From Henckelia pumila (lineage: Eukaryota > Streptophyta > Magnoliopsida > Lamiales > Gesneriaceae): DNA of 64,000 nucleotides. Position numbers and translations under genes: made by a program. Position 1 is the first letter of the stretch. Every line of letters starts with the position of its first letter. The stretch spans positions 91,282,151 to 91,346,150 of the forward strand of contig NC_133120.1 of assembly GCF_033568475.1 (NCBI RefSeq). Direction: 5' to 3'. The notes beneath the pieces are model-generated. The model made no database searches and had not been told where the DNA came from. It saw only the letters and a program-made list of their open reading frames with translations. Below are positions 1 through 8,841 of the stretch, in pieces.

Positions 1-914
1 AAATTAAATTAAATATATATGAAGGACACATATTTTATTTAAGTACATACATTCATGAAATAATTTTATGTACGATTAAATGTTTAAGGTTGAGCAATAA
101 GAAAATATTTTATGTTGGAAGTTGAAGTAGTGTGACAATTTGAGATTTGAGGGGGATTCGTCCCCATATGTGAACTATTGAAGGACAGTTTACTGCCAAT
201 TTAAGAGGTGATTCGTCACCGCCACGTACGTTGGTTTCCACGCTGATCAGTATTTAATGTATGATTTAAGGTTACACTACAGATACAACCATGCGATGTT
301 AGAAAATAATTTGCTCAACATTATTTATGTATTATGTTATTTAAGTTAATTTAAGTTATGATATGTTATGATATTTTTAAGCATGCTCATTAATGTATAT
401 GTTATGTATTAGTAGTAAATTGATTTAAATTATTTTAAACCCTTGTTATGTTAGCATGTTGGGCCTCTAGGCTCACTACACTGGTATGGTGCAGGTGAGT
501 ACGTAGAGGAGGATGTAGCTCCTACCGGCGGCGAGGACATATGAGCGGACATGCAGTGACCCCGTGACCGTGATAGATGTCTGAGTCACATTGCATGTTT
601 TGAATATTTCAGCACGTTAAATATTTTTATTATTTTTCAGGGATTGTGGGTTGGAATATTTTATTTAAATATTTTCAGTGCATGCAAACTTTAATCATTT
701 TATTTATGCAGTATTTTAATTCAATATTTGACTCAGATATTTATTTTATTAAAGAATGCATTTTTATTTAAGTTATTTATTTATTTATTTATTTTAAATC
801 TTTTTATTCTGTGCGTATATGTATGGGCATATATGTACATATTTTATTTAGTAAGTATAAAAAAAAAAAATTTCCGCATATTTATTTAATAATTAGAGAC
901 TTAGGGTCGTTTCA
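1..914 (+). repeat. 3' part of an LTR, same family as the solo LTR at 28052-30717
   Basis: This stretch aligns by eye along its whole length with 29816-30717, with scattered substitutions and small indels. It ends in the same GGGTCGTTTCA terminus, after which copia gag-like coding sequence starts at once, so the LTR lies inside the copia element. The 5' part of the LTR is outside the window, so I cannot tell whether this is a solo LTR or one end of a longer Ty3/gypsy-type element. It is a fossil with no coding capacity seen here. Confidence 0.85.
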
Positions 915-929
915 GAGCATATAAGGGAA

Positions 930-1505
930 GTGATACTCCCGACCGCCCGTGATGAATGGAATACGTTGAGATTCCAAGACTTTAAAAAAGTCAGTGATTA
1001 TAATTCTGCAATGTATCGAATAGTCTCGCAATTAAAATTCTGTGAACTTGAAGTCACAGAGATGGAAATGCTTGAGAAAACATTTCTCACTTTTCACGCA
1101 TCAAATATAACTCTACAACAACAGTATAGAGTGCTTGGTTTTACGAGATATTCTGAACTCATTGCATGTCTTCTTGTGGCGGAAAAGAACAACGAATTAT
1201 TAATAATAAATCATCAATCCCGACCCACTGGATCAATGGTATTTCCTGAAGCAAATGTCGTAATGAAAAATGAAAATCAAAATCAAAGGCATAGACCAGA
1301 TTTTGGTCGTGGACGAGGTCGAGGACGTGGGCGTGGACGTGAACGTAGACGTAAAAATGATCGCGGCCGTGGATATGAAAATAATCGAGATAGTTACTTC
1401 AATAACTCATCTCAAAAGAACATCACGAACCACCCACCAAAAAGGCAGCATGAAAATACGAGTGAAAATGAAAATCACTCAAAAAGAACTGAGAGTGTTT
1501 TGTAA
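930..1505 (+). pseudogene. Ty1/copia gag-like fragment
   Basis: The fragment has the features of plant copia gag (UBN2 family): a helical region including ARDEWNTLRF and EMLEKTFLTFHASN, a region ending LLVAEKNNELL, and a C-terminal glycine/arginine-rich stretch of GRGRGR type. It is fossil coding sequence of the copia element, entered directly from the LTR at 1-914. No function is expected. Confidence 0.8.
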
Positions 1506-2132
1506 AATCACATCAAAATTACTGTTGAACATCTTGTTTCTCATGTTCATACACAGAATGGATTAGCTGAATCATTGATTAAACGTCTACAACTGATTGC
1601 TAGACCAATGATTATGAGAACAAAACTCCCTATTTCTATATGGGGACATGCAATTTTACATGCTGCGGCATTAATTCGCATCATACCAAGTGCATATCAT
1701 AAATTCTCCCCATTGCAGCTTGCATTTGGTAAAGAACCAAATATTTCTCATCTGAAAATTTTTGAATGTATGGTGTATGTGCCTATTGCACCACCTCAAC
1801 GATCAAAAATGGGTCCTCAAAGAAAAATCGGTATTTATATCGGTTATGATAGTCCATCAATCATTCGATATCTTGAGCCTCAGACAGGCGATTTGTTTAC
1901 AGCACGTTTTGCTGATTGTCATTTTAATGAAGAAATCTTCCCAATGTTAGGGGGAGAAAAGAAACACATCGAAAAAGAAATCACATGGTATGTACCATCA
2001 TTGTTACATTTGGATCAAGGACCAAACAATGTGAGAAAGATGTACAGCAAATTATGCACTTGCAAAGAATTGCAAATCAAATGCCAGACGCATTTGCAGA
2101 CATAAAAGGGGTAACAAAATCATATATACATG
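1506..2132 (+). pseudogene. Ty1/copia integrase-region fragment
   Basis: The translated sequence resembles the C-terminal half of a copia integrase core and the following conserved region (for example NGLAESLIKRLQLIAR, then LPISIWGHAILHAAALIR and IGIYIGYDSPSIIRYLEP). It belongs to the same plus-strand copia fossil as the gag-like sequence before it. It stops where the duplicated gypsy unit begins near 2141. Confidence 0.8.
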
Positions 2133-2230
2133 ATTTTGGGCGTGAGAACGATCCCTAATCCAACTACTACATTTTCAGTAATTATCTGCTTGAGTTGGGT
2201 AATTTGGGCGTGACATGATAAGCGCTACCA

Positions 2231-2790
2231 CCGCCCACAGCAACCATACGATGAATGTCAGGATTCAAACCCTGAAGGAAATGATCAAACTTCGCCATAG
2301 AACTATCAGCAATATGAGGACAAAAGGGTAGCAGATCAAAGAACTTCTGCTGGTACTCCTCAATCGTCATCGTCCCCTGTCGCAAACTCAACAACTCACT
2401 GGCTTTCGCCTGACGAAGAGCTGGAGGAAAATAAAATCTCTGATAAGCAGTACGGAACTCCAACCAAGTAGCTGCACCTCTGGCTGCTATGAACGGTGCG
2501 GAAGTAGATCTCCACCACTTCCTCGCTCTGCCCTCAAGCATAATGGCAAGGATCTCCATCCTATCCTCAGCCATGCAACGGAACTCCTGGAAGCATTGCT
2601 CCATCCTCTCCATCCAATCCTCCGCCTCTTCGGCTGTCTCACCACCCGTCAAAGGCTTCGAGCTAACTTCTTTGAATCTACGCATGCTTACTCGCCTGCG
2701 CTCCTTGGGCTGTCCCCGACGTTTATGATCATCTGGATCGACCCAATGACCGCCGTCTACGCTACCGTGACTCTCGTCGTAATCTGTCAT
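2231..2790 (-). pseudogene. Ty3/gypsy chromovirus gag fragment
   Basis: The minus-strand sequence encodes a typical Ty3/gypsy gag (retrotrans_gag family): ETAEEAEDWMERMEQCF, ARKWWRSTSAPF, FRTAYQRFYFPPALRQAK, then a region ending GLNPDIHRMVAVGG, where the Athila LTR end abuts. The second copy at 33475-34030 is nearly identical. The element is a fossil. The gag start lies just downstream of the primer-binding site at 2852-2863. Confidence 0.85.
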
Positions 2791-2851
2791 CTGTTACATA
2801 ATAACAGATAATTACTTAATCCGCTTTATGATATTCCCAGTGCAATGCGTC

Positions 2852-2863
2852 GCTCTGATACCA
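2852..2863 (-). other. Primer-binding site of the minus-strand chromovirus (initiator tRNA-Met type)
   Basis: On the minus strand this reads TGGTATCAGAGC, complementary to the 3' end of plant initiator tRNA-Met, the usual primer of plant chromoviruses. It lies five bases downstream of the LTR end (TGCA at 2868-2871 on the plus strand). The same site occurs at 34091-34102 in the second copy. Confidence 0.85.
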
Positions 2864-3216
2864 AAAATGCAGTGACCCAACCCAGATCCACTACCTAATC
2901 AGAGTTATTGTAAAAGCGCATGCAATAAAAGCTTAAAGCGTAAAGAGCGGATAATTAAAATACAACAAATCCAATCGGCAGAATACAACCGACGCTATCA
3001 CAAGTGTATAAGTACTGTTATACAACCAAATCGAAGGTTCAGGGTAAATAAATCCCTACCCTCTACAACCTTGGACTCTCCAAAGCTCAATCCTGCTGGG
3101 AGCCGCCTGAACCGTCCAGCCTCAAACCTGCCCCGCCACAAGGTACACAATACCCAAACATAGGGGCGTGAGCTAGAACGCTCAATACGAAGCAATCACT
3201 AGTAGAATTTATGCTT

Positions 3217-3450
3217 TTTACTTTGACACTTATTACTTCGGTAATTAGTAATTACGAAGTAAAATGTAACAATCAACTTCGGCAATAACACGGACGAAGT
3301 AAAAGTTCACCTTTTACTTCGGTACTTAAAAAACCCGGGCTTCACTAATAATTTTTTTTGCATTTTACTTCGGCATGCTATTTTTAATGAAGTAAAAACT
3401 AAAAAAATAATTTTTTTAATTGTAAGTGGTGAAGTAAAAAGATGAACCGG
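3217..3450. repeat. Left subterminal repeat region of the CACTA element
   Basis: This region has irregularly spaced copies of TTACTTCG and its reverse complement CGAAGTAA, for example near 3231, 3256, 3296, 3313 and 3365. The same motif fills the right end of the element. Arrays like this are the usual transposase-binding regions of CACTA elements. The role is inferred from position. Confidence 0.7.
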
Positions 3451-3886
3451 ATCCTTGCTTGATTTACGTATCTTTCTTTTAATTTTAACTTCTATAAAAA
3501 AAATAATAAATTCGCCTTATCAGCTCGCAATCCCCTTTCTTCTTAAACCAAGAGGCCGTCGATTTACATCTCCAGCCATCCACCACCGTCGTGAGCCGCT
3601 TGCCAACGTCGTAATTTGAAAGCCCAAGGTCTGAATCCTTATGTTTTGGTATCAATTTGGGTTTTACATATTTTGGTATCAATTGATGTTAACGATTTTT
3701 TATTCCCGTGACCCGCCCGTCATTAATAAATTCGTATTCCCCTTTCTCAAGATCTGAAATGCTAATCCATTTAGGGCTTCTGAAGATGTTGAAGGTAGCG
3801 GTGTTGGCCTTGTCGGTCCCGAGCTCAGGAATCCATTCTCCATATTCGTTTCCATTCCAACACCAAGCCCTGAAACCTATAAACCA

Positions 3887-4069
3887 ATGGAATCCATCAA
3901 CTTCATCAAAGGCTACGACAAAGTAATCCCACCGGAAGAAGACCAGCGTAATAGCCAACAGATCAGTAATCGCCGTCGCAGAATCATCGCCATATCCCCC
4001 ACGATTTTCCTCACCATCATCGTCGTTTCACTCATCGTCGCTCTGGTCCACGATTCCACCATGGAATAA
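3887..4069 (+). pseudogene. Captured N-terminal fragment of a pectinesterase (pectin methylesterase) gene
   Basis: An open frame of 60 codons starts MESINFIKGYDKV, continues with a basic stretch (NRRRRIIAIS) and a hydrophobic segment (IFLTIIVVSLIVALV), and then stops. This is the arrangement of the N-terminal signal anchor of plant group-2 pectinesterases, whose full proteins run to over 500 residues. Neither the inhibitor-like pro-region nor the catalytic domain is present. It lies inside the CACTA element in the same orientation as the callose synthase pieces and is best read as a captured gene start. The assignment rests on a short N-terminal match and is less secure than the one for callose synthase. 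Confidence 0.6.
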
Positions 4070-4717
4070 TTTTCCGAGGTTATAAGATCGTTTTTTTAAT
4101 TGAGATTTTTTGGAGGCATTTAAAGTTGTTGTGGCTTTGGCCTTGATTGTGAATAATTGAATCATGAGACCTGGAAATGGAAGCATGCAACTAAATGCGA
4201 CCCTTTATTTTTGTTTTTCTAGATGTTGAAAACGTTTCCGGTTTCATCAAAGTATTTGAGAAGTATTTCCGGGTTCATATTTTCATGAACTAGATTTAGA
4301 ACTTTTTATTTTCACCAGTTTTTTCTTGTGCCCACATTGTGTGCTGTATGAATGAGAGGTCGTGCTACTAGAGTTGAAAGAAGTTGCAAATATACTATTG
4401 GTTCCTTGTCAAGTAAGCTTGTTTCTGAATAAGCTATTGACTTTGCTATGTGTTAAACGTGCTGACAGAATTTGATCTGGAGAAGTCATCTGGTGATTCT
4501 TAAGTGCAAAATGCCAAGTCATGTTTGGTTGTTATCTTGTGAGAGAGTAACATTATTATTAAAAATGGCTTGATTAAACCTAGTTGTAGAATGATGAGTA
4601 TGGTTCTAACAACTAAATGCTCAATAACTATAAATATGAATGTCCTTTTGCTTAATGGCTTTCTATTTTTTTGGATTCTATTTTACCTTGTACCTTTTTC
4701 CTTCCTCTTTTCTTGCA

Positions 4718-5674
4718 GTATGTGAGCATGCATATTCATTGCCTTAGAATTACAATAATACCGAGGGAAGGGGTGTATTGCAGTTCAAGACTGGTTTAAT
4801 GTACGTCAAAAAGGTATCTATAAAGATGAATGTTACTAATGCAACATTTATGCCCTCATTTAATGTTTTACATGTCACAAAACGGAGTAGTTTGATCATT
4901 TATAATAGTGATTTACTTGTGCCAATGTATGGATGTTTGAGAAACTCTTAGGACTTTAATTTTGAAAAATTTATGGCTTGTGACAGGCATGCTAGCTGCA
5001 CAAAAGAGCTATTTATTTTAACATCTTTATAAACTTTTACTGGTGCAGATTTATTTTCTTTCTTTTTTAAAAGAATATATATTTTTTAATATACTTATAT
5101 GTTGTATTCTCCTTTTCGTGCTATTTATTAAATCTTTTAGCGAAATCTAGAAAAGCGGGAAAGTAGAAGCATAGACAGAAATCAGGACATTGACGTTTAC
5201 GGGAATTTTACAAACACTACAGAGAGAAGCATAATGTGGACAAGCTGCGAGAAGAGGGAGATGAAGTTGCGAGAATCTAGTTTCTTTAGTGGTAACCTTG
5301 GAGAGTATGTGTTCTTAAACAAGGTCCTTTTTTTTATAGTCACTATATATGTTTGTTTTGTGGTAGGATTTTAGGTCTTGTTTCCTCTGCTATTTTCAAA
5401 TTAGGCATCATGATTACTAGCTTGTTCTTGAGCACTTTTCTCTCTTTGTACTTTGCACACAATTGGATTTAGTAAAAACTTGTTTGTTAGTTTTATATGT
5501 TTTAGCTATATTTTAATTTTTTCTTGACAGTTGTCTTCTACATGTATCAGGTTGGAACGTAAAACACTGAAAATGAAATGAGTTTTGGCAACTCTTAAAG
5601 TTCTTGGAAATGTTCTAGACCAGCTGACAAATGAGGTTTCTCCTGTAGAAGCTGAAAGATTAATTCCTGAGGAG
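4718..5674 (+). pseudogene. Captured callose synthase gene fragment with introns (GSL10/CalS9-like N-terminal region)
   Basis: Three exon-like blocks in order match the N-terminal cytosolic region of plant callose synthases: about 4720-4814 (CEHAYSL, then TEGRGVLQFKTGLM), about 5140-5306 (IDRNQDID, KLRESSFFSGNLGE) and about 5530-5674 (ERKTLK, then VLATLKVLGNVLDQLTNEVS and AERLIPEE). They are separated by AT-rich stretches with splice-like borders, so the copy came from genomic DNA and not from mRNA. Stops and a frame change within the blocks show it is non-coding now. The wording of the blocks is closest in memory to the GSL10/CalS9 group. It is a host gene fragment inside the CACTA element. 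Confidence 0.8.
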
Positions 5675-7100
5675 GTTTGCCTATCTCTCAAAATATTTAT
5701 TTTTTGTGATCCTACCAGCATATGAATATCAACAGAAGATAGTTTATCTTTTTTTTATTGTTTAAAACGTTATAAGCATGATTTTTTTATACATTTCATA
5801 CAACGTAACTATATCATGCATACTTAAATGAGTGCACTTGAGTTGTGTATTAGTATATTTGTCTGGGATTATGATGTTACCTCCTATTATAGTCCTTTCG
5901 TATATGTTTTTATCGTTCTAGTTATTTCAATTAATGAGGTACATAACTTATCTTGGTGAAGCCCATAAGATACATTTGACTAGAATATTGCACCTGATCA
6001 TTTTACGAAAGAAAAATAATTCGGAAGCCTTTTTTTAAAAAAGGCGTTAGCTTTGTATTCAATTTGTTCCATCTGGTTTTACAGTTCAGCTTGTTTTAGT
6101 GCAAGTTTATCTGTTTCCAATCTTTTGGATTTATTAATTTGTCAACCATATGTATGCTGGAAGCGAAATTTTCAGTGCTACCTTTCTTAAATTGATTAAT
6201 GTCTTCCTATGAGTTTGTTACTGTGTTTACAACAAGTAATTAAATACATATTCTAAATATAGGACGAAAAAACAAGATGTTAGAAGATTACTATGTTTAG
6301 TTATATGCTATTTTGGGAGAATTTAAATTTTATATTATGTATTATTCTGTATTCCTAGAGTTTGAAAGGTTAATCATGCAAAGGGATTTGTTAGACAATT
6401 AGTTTTCTGAACTTTCTTCATATCTGTGATTCGAATCAACCTTTCGACAGGGGTAAAAAGGAGATCCTCTGTGGCAATAGCAATGGTGCTGGCTTCCTCG
6501 GCGGTTTTATGAACGCGATCGACACTTAGTACCCCTTGCTTGAATTATCAACAAATATTTGCCAATACGTACCTTAATTTTGTAGTATAAATTTTGTGAA
6601 CAAGAATTTTTCGATAAACTTGCTGCTTTGCATAAGTATTTGAAGGAATGTAGAACAATATTTGTACTTAAGTTAACATGTGAATTCTGATGTACAAGAT
6701 GATTTGCTTGAATCACTAGCTGCTGATGAAAGTTTTTGTATGTTTTCAAGATATTTATAGTTCTAAACTACTACCATTGGGATTTGCAGGATTAATCAAC
6801 AATCGATATTACAAATCTCAATATGATCAAGTCAGAAGTAAATGGAGCGAATTCGTCAACTCCTATGTGGGCGCCTAAATGGGTCGTGTACGTTTAGATA
6901 AACTTGTTTCCATTGTGGATTTATAGGATATATTTGTGTACATATTTTTGGTTTTGCGGATACATTTTTTGGTTCTACTCGTGAATTTGTGGATTTGTAA
7001 ATATTCCTCGTTTTTTGTATGGATGATTTTATGAATCCAATTAATCATTTTAGTTTTAGATATTGTGGTATTGTTATTATCTATTTACTTATACACTATA
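5675..7100. other. Interior of the CACTA element, mostly unrecognised, two possible further captured pieces
   Basis: The stretch is AT-rich and intron-like. Two short protein-like pieces stand out: around 6450-6520 (GNSNGAGFLGGFMNAIDT in one frame, just after a splice-like CAG) and 6793-6877 (INNRYYKSQYDQVRSKWSEF, after a TTTGCAG). I cannot name either. They may be further exons of captured genes or chance open frames. Confidence 0.4.
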
Positions 7101-7650
7101 AATAAAATGATGAAGTAATATAACAAAAACACTTCGGAAAATTTAATTTCTGGCGAAGTAGAAGAAAACATTTACTTCGCCATATTTAAAAATTAGAGAA
7201 GTCGTTTGTAGCAATTACTTCAGTAATTGAAAATTCGCCGCAGTCTTATATGATAAATTACTTTAATATTCAAAGAAAGAGGAAGTAAAATGACACCTTT
7301 TACTTCACCACAATTCAAAAATTGTGAAGTCGTATATCTATTTTACTTCGATAATTGTACAATGTGTGAAGTAATAGAGTATCAATTACTTCGTTATTTT
7401 ACAATGTGTGAAGTAATAGAGGATCAATTACTTCGTTATTTTACAAAACTGATGAAGTAATACATGTGTTTTTACTTCGGTAGTGGTTCAATTTCAAACC
7501 GGTTTGGGTTTTTTGGACCGGGCAAAAACTTCGGTAATTATCGACTTATTACTTCGGTTTTAATGCGAAGTAAAAAATAACTTTTTACTTCACGTGCATC
7601 TACTTCGGTACTTATCTGCCTATTACTTCAGGTAATATCCGAAGTAATAG
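7100..7650. repeat. Right subterminal repeat region of the CACTA element
   Basis: The region is dense in the GAAGTAA / TTACTTCG motif, including a near-exact tandem pair of about 56 bases at 7354-7464 (each holding TGTGAAGTAATAGAG). It mirrors the left subterminal region and probably served as a transposase-binding array. Confidence 0.7.
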
Positions 7651-8841
7651 GCAGAAATTCTACTAGTGAATGATATAAATACAAATATGCGCACACAGAT
7701 GATTTAAAACTCAAGTGAAAGCACTTGCTCATGGCGCCGGGAATATACAATACCGGCTAGAGAGCTACTCCGCGGGGTACTCGTATATTCCATATCAGGG
7801 CTGAGCCAACCCCATCCTGACCCGAATCCAAAACAGGATACAAGTCTCATATGGAAACTGTCATACCTGACTTGAGTCCAAAATAAGATCATTGTTCCCT
7901 ATGGAGACTGTCAATGACTCACATATCTCCGGATGTAGTCACACGTAAAATCATGTATGTGCTAAGACGGTAAAAACATGCTAAAACATGATAAAACATA
8001 TAGCATATACTCATGCAACATATAAGCAAATATATCATGCCGGCTATCTCGGTCAGTACTTACGTACCTCTAACACTGCTGGTCAAACCTAGCTCTGCTG
8101 ACCTAGACTCCAAGCCTACTAGTTCAGTCTACTGCTACTACAATGCAAATATCCATGCATCAATAATAAAGCTCTAAAAGCCTTAACTAAGCTATTGCAT
8201 ACTTCTAAATATTTTTAGGATGCAAAAGCTATACCTGCATCCGTCGTTAGCCCTTTCCTGACGATAGCCTCAAAACTAGGCCGTAGCTCCGCGACGATAT
8301 CTAGATCACTAAGCCACTTCCGGATTCCCCGTAGGATGCCTAGATCTCCCTAGATCTGAGTTAGAAGGCTTAGGAATCAGAGAGAAAATTGGTGCGAGAA
8401 AATGAATTCTCGGACCCTCTATTTATAGGAAACGTTCGGAGCCTCCGAACCCGGTTCGGTCCGAACCCGGTTCGGACCATCCGAACTCGATCAGAACCTT
8501 CGGAGCATCCGATCGCTCAATATTACGTCAGCCATGATGTCACCTTGCTGACGTAAGCAATGACGTGTGCCCTGGTCCAGATCGGAACGTCCGATCTTAC
8601 CGACGGAGCTTCCAATCCTGAGTTCGGATCCTTCGAACCCGTTCGGAGCCTCCTGACTTGGTTCGGAGCTTCCGATCCATCCGAACCCTTGGGACCTTCC
8701 CAGCTATTTTCGAGTATTCTGAATCCATTTCTGAAGTCCATTACCCCAATAGGAACTTACTTAATCATGTTTTATTTAATCTAAACATGATCACGTGATT
8801 AATTACTCATTAATCACAAATTAGAAATGCGGGTTACTACA

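Larger units (their letters stand above)
3197..7668 (+). mobile_element. CACTA-type DNA transposon, non-autonomous, carrying host gene fragments
   Basis: The ends are inverted copies of CACTAGTAGAATTT (3197-3210 and 7655-7668), the terminal signature of the CACTA (En/Spm) superfamily. They are flanked by a perfect 3-bp target duplication AAT (3194-3196 and 7669-7671). The homologous LTR at 34107-35626 has a single AAT and no insertion (34433-34435), which confirms the borders. Both ends hold many short direct and inverted TTACTTCG / CGAAGTAA motifs, as expected for subterminal transposase-binding repeats. I recognise no transposase, so the element was probably mobilised in trans. Inside are pieces of a pectinesterase and a callose synthase gene. 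Confidence 0.93.
2141..8841. repeat. Left copy of a duplicated junction unit (Athila LTR end, chromovirus gag, primer site, LTR)
   Basis: Apart from the CACTA insertion, this stretch is collinear with 33381-35626. Both copies start with the last ~90 bases of the Athila-type LTR ending AGCGCTACCA, pass through the same junction CCGCCCACA into minus-strand chromovirus gag, and continue through the primer site and the whole LTR. The junction created by the Athila insertion is itself duplicated, so the duplication came after that insertion. Confidence 0.85.
2868..8841 (-). repeat. Chromovirus LTR (copy A), interrupted by a CACTA transposon
   Basis: In minus orientation the LTR starts TGTAGTAACCCGC at 8841 and ends GGTCACTGCA at 2868. 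Without the CACTA element it is about 1.5 kb and matches LTR copy B at 34107-35626 with few differences. A polypurine tract of AAGTGGGGGAGAA type lies just upstream at 8842-8854, so this LTR is the 3' LTR of the pol region to its right and at the same time the 5' LTR of the gag fragment to its left. Confidence 0.88.
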
